30,807 nucleotides of DNA. Source: a virus. A model generated the notes under the pieces. That model was not told where the DNA came from and did not search any database. It saw only the letters and a list, made by a program, of their open reading frames with translations. Below, in pieces: positions 22,440 through 30,807 of the stretch. Where the stretch lies: positions 1 to 30,807 of the IMG/VR virus record IMGVR_UViG_3300025759_000432. One strand, written 5' to 3'. The position numbers and the translations under genes are program-made. Position 1 is the first letter of the stretch; every line of letters begins with the position of its first letter.

Positions 22440-25400
22440 ATGCCCTGAACTCGCCGCAAAGATTGCGGCAATGCAAGAAAAGATTGCAAAGCAAAAAAAG
22501 GTTGATCGTGCTCTTGATGCAACGCTGAAATCAGAACCAGAGGCAGAGGGCGGCACGCCAAAAGAAAAGAAGCCGCGTGCCAAGTTCAAGATGATGGATG
22601 GCACAACGTCTTACGCAGACCCAGAAGTCTTTGCGAAAGATCTTGACAGCATGACTGCCAGGCTTGGGGAGGATGAACTAAAGAAAACAGTTCAATCTAT
22701 CTTCGACAATAAGATTACGCCAAGGGGAGAAGTTGGCTTAAACATCAACTACAAAGATCTTGATTTCAATGAAGAGAACTTAAATCAAGCTCTTGTGATG
22801 ATGGGGGCAAGACGAGCAGCGACAAAGGGCGGCCAAGACTTAATGATGCAATTCACTGCTGAAGTTGCAACAGAAGAGTTTATGGCTCAGCTGACTTTGC
22901 AAGGCGGGAACCCAGAGGACATGCTGGCCAGTCTTTCAAGAGATGCAAAGAAAGTTGCCAACCTTCCATTAGCAATGGTTCAGTCAAAACGATTGAAGAT
23001 GGATTCTTCAAGAAAGCTGGCTGATGAGCTGACTCAATACGCTGGGCAAATTAAAGAAGGCGGCATTGGGGTTACGGATAGACAGAAGGCAGGGCTTCTC
23101 AACATGACTAGATTTGCCATTGCATTTGAAGAGCTTGATGCAACTCTCTCGCGCAAAGTTGGTCAAGCGTTGCGAGCGCGGCAGTTTCGAGGCAAAGAAA
23201 TAGATGTTGACGGATTGCTTGGCAAAGTTACATACGACGGCAATGAATCTTTTGCGGCATTGCAAGAGGGCAGCCTTGCCTCACAAATCTTGAAAGCAAT
23301 TGAGACCGGAGATGCTGCATCTTTAGAGCGAGTGGCAAGAGCGAAGCGTCTTGGCGCTGACTCAGGAGCAAGCCTGACCGAGCCAAACTTCTTCACGCAG
23401 TTGCGCTTGCTTAATTCTTACAGGAAAGGAAATCTATTCTCTTCCCCTGCAACTTTCATCCAACGCAATGTGGTGTCAGGTGCTTTGGTCAATGCCAGCT
23501 ACATGATGGAAGATGTCTATGAAGGTGCTTTCCGTGTTGGTGCCAGAGATGGATTCAAGGCTGCACAGTATGCGTCCGCTCAAACGTATCAAGGGTTTAG
23601 TTCTGCATGGTCAAATGCAATGGCAAGTCTGACAAAAGGGGAAGCAACATTTACTAGAGCAGAACTAAAGGAAGGTGTTGATATTCAATCTCTTCAAAAT
23701 CGCAAGCAGGCTGAGTACGACAGACTTAACTATTCATGGGACAAAGTTGTCGGTGCTGATCGTGGCATTGCCCCTGGCAATGTTGTCGCGACAATGAACC
23801 TGCTTAACTCAGGCGCTCGTATTGCAATTGGCAGCATTGTTGAAAAGATCCCAGGCGCTAGAAAATCAACAGCTGGTTACTCGCCTTCTTTCTCGCTGCT
23901 TGCCGCAGGTGATGAGATCAATCGCACGATGGCGTTTCAGTGGAAGTCCAGCCATGAGTCATACCTTCAAGCCGTAGAAGAATGGAATGAACTTGCCGAC
24001 ACTGCAGGTCGTTCAAAGTCTGATTGGGTTGCTAAGCGAACCAATGAGCTAGTTGATAAAGCGGTCTTCAAGGGGGCAATGACTGATGACGAGTTGGCAA
24101 AACTTCGACGGACAATTGGCGCAAAGCAATACTCCGACATGAGCAATGAGACCTTGCGTCTCAAGCTGATGAATGATCAGAACGGAATGCCAAATCCGAT
24201 GAGTGCTGCAGGGAAGGCAGGCTTAGAGCGTGGCGCGGACGTGACGTTTACTCAGAAGCTGAAGGATCCAGTGCTGGGTGGTGTGCAACAGATGCGGCAA
24301 AACCCAATCGTTGGCTGGATGGCTCCTGTCTTTCAAACTCCAATCAATGGATTGAAGTGGACTGTTAGCCGTGACCTGCTGTTCAACATTGCCGACAGCT
24401 TGAGGAGAGAAAGCATTCAAGGCATGGCAAAGGTCAAGGGCAAAGAACTGCCTTACACCGGCCAGCAAATGGCTAAGGACAGAGCGCGGGCATTGCAATC
24501 TGTTTTTATTGCAACAGCAACACAAGCTTTATGGCAAGCCGGACTGTTTACCGATGGTGGCCCGTTTAATCCTGAGAACCGCAAGCTGACAAATAGCAAG
24601 ATCCCTCCTTATTCATTCAGCTTGGGCGGGACAGCAGCTCTTGGTTTCTCAAAGCTTCTTTTCCCTGGCGCATCAATTGACCTAGTTGATCTGATGGGGC
24701 TGCAGGCTGATGTGATGCGAGCTTTCAGCGAAGGTGTGATGACTGAAGGTGACCAGAACAGATTGATGAATGGAATTACACAGGCTTACGCAAGAGCTGT
24801 TGAAAACAAAAACTCTCTTAGCTCGGTGTTGGATATTCTTTCGGCGTTAGGTGGATTGGCACAGGGAAGGGAGGTGCAGTGGGGCCGGATCATGCGCAGC
24901 AACATGAACGGCATTCTTCCTTTGTCCGGTCTGCTGACATCTGGATCGCGTGGCTTCACTGATGCAGATCTGATTGCCACTGACCGCAGGCAGATGACGC
25001 CAACTGAATTGGAGGCCATTGGCAAAGATCCAAACTATGCACTGTTTGAGGACTTCGCTCAGACTGTTGCTCGCGGGTATCCGTTGCTTGGATTGCCTGG
25101 TGCAAAGCTGCGTCATCGGGATTGGATGGGACGCGAAAGGCAGAAACCTTTTGGCTTGCCTTGGGATGCAACTTCCCCATTCGCTCCAATTGTTATTAAA
25201 GACAAGCCACTTGACCAATGGTTGGTGAAGCATGGCTTTGGTGGTGTGCCCAACTCCGATGGCAGGCTGGGTTCTAAAGAGTTGGGCACTGGCAATTTTG
25301 CAACGATGAGTGTTGAAGAGGAGAACGACTATCGGGAAAACATGTGGTCATCCAAGGGTGAGATACCAGCCGAGATGATCCTTGGCCAGTCCAATACCTT

Positions 25401-25785
25401 TATCAGCACAGGGTTTTATCAGTACGACGTCAACCGTTTCGTTCAAGGCCGAACGCTAGAAGAAGCCTTGACATCACTGAGTGTTGACCCGTCTTACAAC
25501 GCTGATCTGAATACACCGAACAGCCCATCGTTGACACAGAACATGGGTGACCCGATAAGTGAGCGGTCTCTATCGCAACGCAAGCAAGGGCAAAAGGGTA
25601 ACGACCCCCGCCAGGTTTACAAGGTCTATAACGCGATCGTGAATTACTACAGCTGGCATGGTGCGCAACGGATGATGCAGCTGCATCCTGACTTTGCGAA
25701 GAAGGCAATGGCCAACCAGCAAATAAAACAAAAGGCAGGAATAGAAGATCTCATGGCAACACCCCTGGGGCTGTCTCGCCAGTAA
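22432..25785 (+). CDS. Large internal virion protein (gp16-like, second part)
   Basis: A 1118-residue protein from ATG 22432, with AGGAG 10 bases upstream and overlapping the preceding stop by 8 bp. The N-terminal 60 residues are charged and coiled (AAKIAAMQEKIAKQKK). The rest is helical with scattered hydrophobic stretches, for instance FQTPINGLKWTVSRDLLFNI, VFIATATQALWQAGLFTDGG and YSFSLGGTAALGFSKLLFPG (about 630-750), which could associate with membrane. This resembles the C-terminal half of very large phage internal proteins, such as T7 gp16 (1318), that line the inner-membrane channel. Together with the previous gene it likely performs the gp16 role in two polypeptides. No enzymatic motif was recognised. 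Confidence 0.7.
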   Translation: MPECPELAAKIAAMQEKIAKQKKVDRALDATLKSEPEAEGGTPKEKKPRAKFKMMDGTTSYADPEVFAKDLDSMTARLGEDELKKTVQSIFDNKITPRGEVGLNINYKDLDFNEENLNQALVMMGARRAATKGGQDLMMQFTAEVATEEFMAQLTLQGGNPEDMLASLSRDAKKVANLPLAMVQSKRLKMDSSRKLADELTQYAGQIKEGGIGVTDRQKAGLLNMTRFAIAFEELDATLSRKVGQALRARQFRGKEIDVDGLLGKVTYDGNESFAALQEGSLASQILKAIETGDAASLERVARAKRLGADSGASLTEPNFFTQLRLLNSYRKGNLFSSPATFIQRNVVSGALVNASYMMEDVYEGAFRVGARDGFKAAQYASAQTYQGFSSAWSNAMASLTKGEATFTRAELKEGVDIQSLQNRKQAEYDRLNYSWDKVVGADRGIAPGNVVATMNLLNSGARIAIGSIVEKIPGARKSTAGYSPSFSLLAAGDEINRTMAFQWKSSHESYLQAVEEWNELADTAGRSKSDWVAKRTNELVDKAVFKGAMTDDELAKLRRTIGAKQYSDMSNETLRLKLMNDQNGMPNPMSAAGKAGLERGADVTFTQKLKDPVLGGVQQMRQNPIVGWMAPVFQTPINGLKWTVSRDLLFNIADSLRRESIQGMAKVKGKELPYTGQQMAKDRARALQSVFIATATQALWQAGLFTDGGPFNPENRKLTNSKIPPYSFSLGGTAALGFSKLLFPGASIDLVDLMGLQADVMRAFSEGVMTEGDQNRLMNGITQAYARAVENKNSLSSVLDILSALGGLAQGREVQWGRIMRSNMNGILPLSGLLTSGSRGFTDADLIATDRRQMTPTELEAIGKDPNYALFEDFAQTVARGYPLLGLPGAKLRHRDWMGRERQKPFGLPWDATSPFAPIVIKDKPLDQWLVKHGFGGVPNSDGRLGSKELGTGNFATMSVEEENDYRENMWSSKGEIPAEMILGQSNTFISTGFYQYDVNRFVQGRTLEEALTSLSVDPSYNADLNTPNSPSLTQNMGDPISERSLSQRKQGQKGNDPRQVYKVYNAIVNYYSWHGAQRMMQLHPDFAKKAMANQQIKQKAGIEDLMATPLGLSRQ

Positions 25786-25789
25786 ACAC

Positions 25790-25816
25790 GCTCTACACTG
25801 AGGTCTGCACAAGTGC
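25790..25816 (+). promoter_or_regulatory. Candidate phage promoter upstream of the tail fibre gene
   Basis: The 42-bp gap before the fibre gene has two overlapping relatives of the promoter motif: CTCTACAC at 25791-25798 (one change from CTCTGCAC) and GTCTGCACAAGTGC at 25803-25816 (one internal mismatch to the TCTGCACCAGTGC of the polymerase-gene copy). Only one is likely to be active. T7 has its phi17 promoter just before the tail fibre gene. Confidence 0.4.
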
Positions 25817-25827
25817 AAGCTTGACGA

Positions 25828-28413
25828 ATGACGTTTTACTCGGCAGACATAGAACCCGGTAACGGCGTTAAGCAGACCTTTGGCCTCACCTTTGATTACG
25901 TCGATAGAGATAGCGTCTACGTTTATCTGATCGAGAATGTTGACGGGTCTTTTGTAGAGCTGACTGTCGTCACGTCAGGCAGTCCTGGCCCCGGTGAGTA
26001 CATCTGGGACTCAGACGTGCAAATAAGGCTTGGGGATGTCCCCAGTGCTGACCAGTCAGTCAAAATTCAACGGCGGACGCTGCTTAGCCAGCAGGAAGTG
26101 CAATGGCAAGACGGCAGTTACATCATTGCGAAGGACTTAAACACCAGTGAGAAGCAATCGCTTTACCTGGACCAAGAGCTGCATGACTGGCTAAATGAAA
26201 TCACTGGCGGCGGGGCTGGCCCTGGTGACTTTGTAGATCTGGACAATCTCGGTGATGTCACGATCACCAATCCAGAGGACAAAGATGTCCTGAGGTACAA
26301 CGACACGACAGATCAATGGGAGAACACTCCCAGCCGGACGATTGCTGATCAGCAGGCCCAGGCCCCACCGTGGGATGACAACGCGCAGGCAACAGCAGGG
26401 GCAATTGCTGAACGCCATGACAACTTTGTCAGCCCAACGCTGCCCGGTTCGTCTGTCAATCAGCCTGGTCGCTTCTGGTTTCAAAACGATCAGACCAAGA
26501 CCCTATGGGTTTGGGATGGGACTAACTGGGTGTCGTTGGTCAGCGACGCACTCACTCCAACGATCTATCCAAAAATCATTTACGTCGATGCAACTAACGG
26601 CGAGGATTTCAACGATGGCCACCAGCTAATCAAGCCAAAGAAAACAATTAAGGCTGCTGTTGAGCAGGCCAATGCTGATACTGTTTACGGTGATGGCAGC
26701 ATCATCGTTTGCTCTGCTGGTGTTTACCAAGAAGAGTTGCCGATAACGATCACTGCTCAGAACTTGAGCATTGTTGGCCAATCAATCCGCTCGGTGTTCG
26801 TACATCCAACAAGCGCAACTGAGCTTAAGACGATGTTCCTTTGTGATTCGGGAACATACATCAACGGGTTTACCTTTGCTGGACTGAAGGCAGCAGGGGC
26901 AAGGGGCGGCGCTGGATCAATTGACCCTGACCCAACCTATGGTTTGCCTGGGCAGCAGGGGTGGGTGGCTGCATTCAGACCAAATAGTTTTATTAGAAAA
27001 AGCCCTTACATACAGAACTGCACCAACTTCGCAGATCACGATATTGATAACGATAACTTTGATCCTAATAACATCAGCGGTGGTGACACGACATCACAGC
27101 CAACAGGTGGAGGGATACTTATTGATGGCAGAACTCCAGCAGCTAACAGCCCACTACGGTCGTTTGTAGTTGACGCCTTCACGCAAATCACGCTTGATGG
27201 GCCTGGTGTGCTGGCTACGGGGAACGGGTACGGGCAGCTAGTCAGCTTCTTCGGGACGTTCACCCACTATCATGCCAAAGCCCTTGGCGGCGCACAACTA
27301 AACCTATCCAATTGCACCACAGACTTTGGTCGTTATGGATTGATTGCTGATGGCAAGTCTGATACCCCGGTGTTTACCGGAGCAGTTAAAACAGCAGCAG
27401 CAGCAGGCAGTGAGTTCATTGAGATCCATAGCTTCACGGTTGGCACTGGATGGGCACCGCCACGAGTGATGGCACCAGCGGATCACATGGTCGTTGAGGT
27501 CAACAACGTTCTATATCCGATCCTTAAGTCAGACCCAATTGATCCGGCTGACTTAAGCCAGGGCTATACGGTTCAGATCTTTACTCCTGGGCCTGGTGCC
27601 ACCAGCTCGACGCTATCGCAAGTCTTTCAAAACCAAGGATTGATTGAGGCAGCAGCGCCTCCGCTAACAGTCAGCTTTTACCTTCAGTCGTACATCAGCA
27701 CTGGTGGTCATACATTTGAGTTCACCGGTAGCGGGACGGATTACAGGGCTCACCCAGACTTTGGAGGTGTCCCGAATCAAGCCAATCAAGTTATTGAAAT
27801 TGGCGGTGAGTTGCCTGCTGTTGCACCAAACCCCAGCCGTCAGCGTTACCTAAACGGCGGACGTGTATGGCAATCATCTACTGATGAGAACGGAAACTTC
27901 ACTGTTGGCGAAACGTTTTCCGTCAATCAAAAGACTGGTGCGATTTACATCCTGCCTGATGCAGTTCTTCAGCCAGGGTTTGAAGTTAGGGACGACATTG
28001 ATATGCGGGGGTACAAGATCTATCAGAACCCCGCAACTGCTGGCGTTAATGCACCGCTGCAACTGCAACCAGCAGGAGATGGCGACATCATCCTGGGGAC
28101 AGATGAGGTTGATGCTGATGGCAATCGAGTCAATCCAGCAGCGATAAGGGCACCGGTATTAGAAGCCCAGACTGATGGTCGTAACTATCCAGTCGTTACT
28201 CAAGAGGATCTTGGGTATGACCCTAACGAAGTACCTGTTGCAGGACTGTTAGGCAAGTTGGCATTTAGCGATTCAGCTCCTGCTGTTAGTTCTACACAAA
28301 GTGCACCGTTATCTAATGAGCTGACGTTCTCAGTGTCAGGGACAACTCTGACAATTTCATACCAGCCCACTAGTGGTGGCGCTGTCCAAACCACAACCCT
28401 GACACTCTCCTAA
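25828..28413 (+). CDS. Tail fibre protein with T7 gp17-like N-terminus and beta-helix body
   Basis: An 861-residue host-binding protein. Residues 1-150 (FYSADIEPGNGVKQTFGLTF, then RRTLLSQQEVQWQDGSYI and LNTSEKQSLYLDQELHDW) are the T7 gp17 type tail-attachment domain. A LDNLGDVTITNPEDKDVLRY-type linker follows at about 145. From YVDATNGEDFNDG (residue 252) to about 640 the sequence reads as a right-handed beta-helix. Near residue 678 GRVWQSSTDENGNFTVGETF resembles a segment found in structural proteins of T4-like cyanophages as I remember them. No catalytic motif for a depolymerase is obvious. It is the first gene after the fibre-position promoter candidate and is followed after 2 bp by a second adhesin. 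Confidence 0.88.
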   Translation: MTFYSADIEPGNGVKQTFGLTFDYVDRDSVYVYLIENVDGSFVELTVVTSGSPGPGEYIWDSDVQIRLGDVPSADQSVKIQRRTLLSQQEVQWQDGSYIIAKDLNTSEKQSLYLDQELHDWLNEITGGGAGPGDFVDLDNLGDVTITNPEDKDVLRYNDTTDQWENTPSRTIADQQAQAPPWDDNAQATAGAIAERHDNFVSPTLPGSSVNQPGRFWFQNDQTKTLWVWDGTNWVSLVSDALTPTIYPKIIYVDATNGEDFNDGHQLIKPKKTIKAAVEQANADTVYGDGSIIVCSAGVYQEELPITITAQNLSIVGQSIRSVFVHPTSATELKTMFLCDSGTYINGFTFAGLKAAGARGGAGSIDPDPTYGLPGQQGWVAAFRPNSFIRKSPYIQNCTNFADHDIDNDNFDPNNISGGDTTSQPTGGGILIDGRTPAANSPLRSFVVDAFTQITLDGPGVLATGNGYGQLVSFFGTFTHYHAKALGGAQLNLSNCTTDFGRYGLIADGKSDTPVFTGAVKTAAAAGSEFIEIHSFTVGTGWAPPRVMAPADHMVVEVNNVLYPILKSDPIDPADLSQGYTVQIFTPGPGATSSTLSQVFQNQGLIEAAAPPLTVSFYLQSYISTGGHTFEFTGSGTDYRAHPDFGGVPNQANQVIEIGGELPAVAPNPSRQRYLNGGRVWQSSTDENGNFTVGETFSVNQKTGAIYILPDAVLQPGFEVRDDIDMRGYKIYQNPATAGVNAPLQLQPAGDGDIILGTDEVDADGNRVNPAAIRAPVLEAQTDGRNYPVVTQEDLGYDPNEVPVAGLLGKLAFSDSAPAVSSTQSAPLSNELTFSVSGTTLTISYQPTSGGAVQTTTLTLS

Positions 28414-28415
28414 TC

Positions 28416-30807
28416 ATGTCTATTAGAAACCTTTACCCAAAAGCCAGACCACAGACTATCTATAACGTTATCAATGGTAGGCCAGAGTTACCAGCAGCTA
28501 GTACGTTTAGTAGAGCTTCTGAAGCTACTTATGTGGACAGTGCTGGAATTATTCAGACTGCTGCTGTTGATGAGCCTAGGTTTAACTATGACCCTGAGAC
28601 TGGTGAGTTCTTAGGATTGATGTTGGAACAAGCGGGTACAAATTTCAGGCCTTATTCCGAAGATCTTGCCTATAGAGGTTCGGGTGATGGTTGGACTTCT
28701 GGAGAGAGTTCTTGGACCGTACAGAACAGTACAGCTTACGGGCCTGGTGGCACGGGAACTTATACACAAATCGAAGCTATTAGTGGAGGAACTAGTGCGT
28801 TTGGGGGTAAAACTTACATGAACGCAGCCACCAATGAAGATACAACAATTAGCATTTACTACAAAAGAGTTAATTGCGACTATGTTTGGTTCGCTAAGCA
28901 ATTACGACAATCAGGATTTAAATCTGCTTATTTTGACTTAAACCTTGTAGAAAGCTATTTGAACAAAGACGCCCCTGGCTACAAAGCACCTACCGAAGAT
29001 TGCACAATTAAGGCTCTTGGTGATGATTGGTTTTATTTGCAGTTCACTTGCACAGAAGATGACAATGGTGGCTCTGAGCGAATGTATCTCTTACCACTTA
29101 AGGAAAAGTTTCCTACAACTAGTGGGGGCGGGGTGCCAACAGTTGTGCTGACGGATGAGCGTTTTTCTGCATGGGGAGCGCAAGCTGAAAAAAATACTAG
29201 AATTAGCAGTTCATATATTCGTAACGATGGCACTAATACCTCAGTAACAAGATCACCTGAGGCCTTCTCCCTAACCACATCCGATAACTTCGACAACGGA
29301 TTCTCACTACTGCTTGATTCAGAGACAACCACAAAAGACTTTATTTATAAGGTCAAAGCAAGTGGGGTAACGATTGCTGAGCTGAATAATGCCAGCGGGA
29401 CGTTGGACTGGAATATCAACGGTCAATCAGCCGCAATCAATGGAGAGTATCCACAGGTTGGTGCTATTCAGCCTGGTCGTGTAAGGACTGTTAGCTCATT
29501 TGGTGCTGCTGATGGCACGACTCAAGTCAACTATCTCTATACAACAGGCTTGTCGTTCCCAACGAATGCCATTGTTGCCCCTGGTGCTGATGAACTTGAG
29601 TTTGGACCAGGGCAGACGCTGAAGGCTGTTTATCTATGGAACGGACAGCTCAGTAATACTGAAGCCGTGTCTGTTATCAAAGGTGAGTACAACATCGTTC
29701 CTAATGAGCCGATCAAGGCTGACTCTTATTCCTTCGTCTATGACACTGATCCAACGAATGTAGGAGAGGCAACAATCACGCTGCCTTACATCGTCCCTAC
29801 GGTATCGATGAGAGTGTATTGGGGTGACGGCACTAACAGCGCCTATGAACAGGGCGTGACTCCTTCACATACCTATCCTTACCCTGGTCAATATCGCATT
29901 CAGATTGAAGCTGATGATGGGTTTGATGCGGCGAGGCTTGGTGGTGGTATAAGCAGTGTTATTCGAGGTGTTGATCAATGGGCACCGCAGTTTAGGGTTG
30001 GTGCTAGTGGCACTGGGTTTACTGGTGAAGGTATTAATGCCCTTCTAAAGAGTCAACTCACACTCGAAGTAATACCACCGTTCAAATACACAGACCTGAC
30101 AGATACAAGGGCTGCATTCGAGAGTTGTAAAAGAGTTATAGGTGACACTGTTGACTGGGTGCCTACAAACCTCCAGAAAGCCCAGAAAATAGGCAAAATG
30201 TTCTACAACTGTTGGCAAAGCACAAGTGATAGCTCTGCGCTGGCTAATTTCCCTACGCTTCAAACTTCAGATGATCTAGTTTCTATGACGTACTTGTTTA
30301 CTAATACCAGAATCAGATCATTTCAGAATGACACTCCACTTACAAATACTTCAAGCGTTACTTCGTTTAGCAATGCGTTTAGGAATTGTAGTCTTACTAA
30401 TATTATATTAGATACATCAAACGCAACTGACCTACAAAGTGCCTTTGCTGAGAATTCGTTTGTATCTTTTCCAAGTCTTATCACTAATAATGTTGAGAAC
30501 TTCTCAGGTACTTGGCAGGATTGTTCGTCTTTAACTAGCTTCCCGCAGATTAATACAAGTAGTGGTACTAACTTCACAAGTGCTTGGCAGGGTTGTTCTA
30601 ACTTAACTAGCTTCCCATCGCTTGATTTTGGTAATGCTATAGAAATGCAGGATACATTTAGATATTGCTCATCTCTAACTACACCGCCGATTACAGCTTT
30701 TGCGTCTTCTGTTACTACTGTTTCTACGATTTACGATCAATGCTCTTTGTTGTCCGGCACTCATACTTTTAGTGGAGCAGGGATTACAAGTATGATTGCC
30801 TTTGCTC
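28416..30807 (+). CDS. Second adhesin / tail fibre with PKD-like domain and Cys-LRR repeats, 3'-truncated
   Basis: The frame from ATG 28416 is open for 797 codons up to the window edge. The N-terminal part (FSRASEATYVDSAGIIQTAA, EPRFNYDPETGEFLGLMLEQ, AGTNFRPYSEDL) is typical of marine phage fibre or sugar-binding proteins. Residues about 280-430 look like a lectin-like beta sandwich. VYWGDGTNSAYEQG to YPGQYRIQIEADDG (about 468-505) is PKD-like. From about residue 600, BspA/DUF285-type leucine-rich repeats with C-S-x-L-T-S-F-P begin. Base composition becomes visibly AT-richer than the rest of the window, suggesting separate acquisition. Function inferred: receptor binding, possibly variable between strains. 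Confidence 0.85.
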   Translation, partial: MSIRNLYPKARPQTIYNVINGRPELPAASTFSRASEATYVDSAGIIQTAAVDEPRFNYDPETGEFLGLMLEQAGTNFRPYSEDLAYRGSGDGWTSGESSWTVQNSTAYGPGGTGTYTQIEAISGGTSAFGGKTYMNAATNEDTTISIYYKRVNCDYVWFAKQLRQSGFKSAYFDLNLVESYLNKDAPGYKAPTEDCTIKALGDDWFYLQFTCTEDDNGGSERMYLLPLKEKFPTTSGGGVPTVVLTDERFSAWGAQAEKNTRISSSYIRNDGTNTSVTRSPEAFSLTTSDNFDNGFSLLLDSETTTKDFIYKVKASGVTIAELNNASGTLDWNINGQSAAINGEYPQVGAIQPGRVRTVSSFGAADGTTQVNYLYTTGLSFPTNAIVAPGADELEFGPGQTLKAVYLWNGQLSNTEAVSVIKGEYNIVPNEPIKADSYSFVYDTDPTNVGEATITLPYIVPTVSMRVYWGDGTNSAYEQGVTPSHTYPYPGQYRIQIEADDGFDAARLGGGISSVIRGVDQWAPQFRVGASGTGFTGEGINALLKSQLTLEVIPPFKYTDLTDTRAAFESCKRVIGDTVDWVPTNLQKAQKIGKMFYNCWQSTSDSSALANFPTLQTSDDLVSMTYLFTNTRIRSFQNDTPLTNTSSVTSFSNAFRNCSLTNIILDTSNATDLQSAFAENSFVSFPSLITNNVENFSGTWQDCSSLTSFPQINTSSGTNFTSAWQGCSNLTSFPSLDFGNAIEMQDTFRYCSSLTTPPITAFASSVTTVSTIYDQCSLLSGTHTFSGAGITSMIAFA
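30441..30807 (+). repeat. Tandem 72-bp (24-residue) Cys-LRR repeats in the second adhesin
   Basis: Two clear consecutive 24-residue units start at W codons at 30513 and 30585 (WQDCSSLTSFP and WQGCSNLTSFP). At DNA level they share TTGGCAGG, TTGTTC and TTAACTAGCTTCCC. A more diverged unit (FRYCSSLTTPP) follows at 30657, and degenerate units precede. The repeats continue to the window end. Confidence 0.85.

Overview
This window is most of the genome of a T7-like podovirus (Autographiviridae-type). It carries a single-subunit phage RNA polymerase and a T7-type SSB. These are followed by the T7 structural gene order: portal, scaffold, major capsid, tail tubular A and B, gp13, gp14, gp15, gp16-like and tail fibre. 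Nearly everything is on the + strand with ATGA-type or short overlaps. The exception is one small gene read leftward, a likely terminase small subunit. No tRNA, integrase, insertion sequence or CRISPR array was seen. The host is probably a (marine) cyanobacterium. This is an inference from fibre domains that resemble those in T4-like cyanophages and from the general look of the proteins; it is not proven.

Layout: (1) 3-674, C-terminal end of the large terminase, cut by the window edge. (2) 643-903 on the - strand, small terminase-like gene. (3) 904-1264, a 361-bp intergenic region full of dyad symmetries, where a T7-like genome would have its ends. (4) 1265-6941, early/replication block: RNA polymerase, SSB, RusA-family resolvase, a NrdR-type zinc-ribbon protein, a possible helicase-loader-like protein, two small ORFs and a 5'-3' exonuclease. 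(5) 6960-8385, four small genes, three of them tandem relatives of the T7 gp6.7/gp7.3 ejected proteins. (6) 8388-12021, portal, scaffold and capsid, closed by a strong terminator at 12051-12086. (7) 12125-15323, tail tubular proteins A and B. (8) 15320-25785, internal virion proteins: a GNAT-like gp13, gp14, gp15 with a C-terminal M15-like peptidase motif, and two very large gp16-like proteins. (9) 25828-30807, two adhesins. The second carries a PKD-like domain and Cys-containing leucine-rich repeats and runs off the window.

How it fits together: a recurring motif (core CTCTGCAC) lies upstream of the small terminase gene (on the - strand), of the RNA polymerase gene and of the capsid gene, with a variant before the tail fibre. 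These match positions where T7 has phage promoters, so it is a good candidate for this phage's own RNA polymerase promoter. The block between SSB and exonuclease, where T7 has primase-helicase and DNA polymerase, has neither. It has instead a zinc-ribbon/replisome-organiser-like protein and a possible helicase loader. This suggests, but does not prove, that the phage recruits the host replisome; the missing genes could lie in the part of the genome outside this window. No holin or classical endolysin is visible here.
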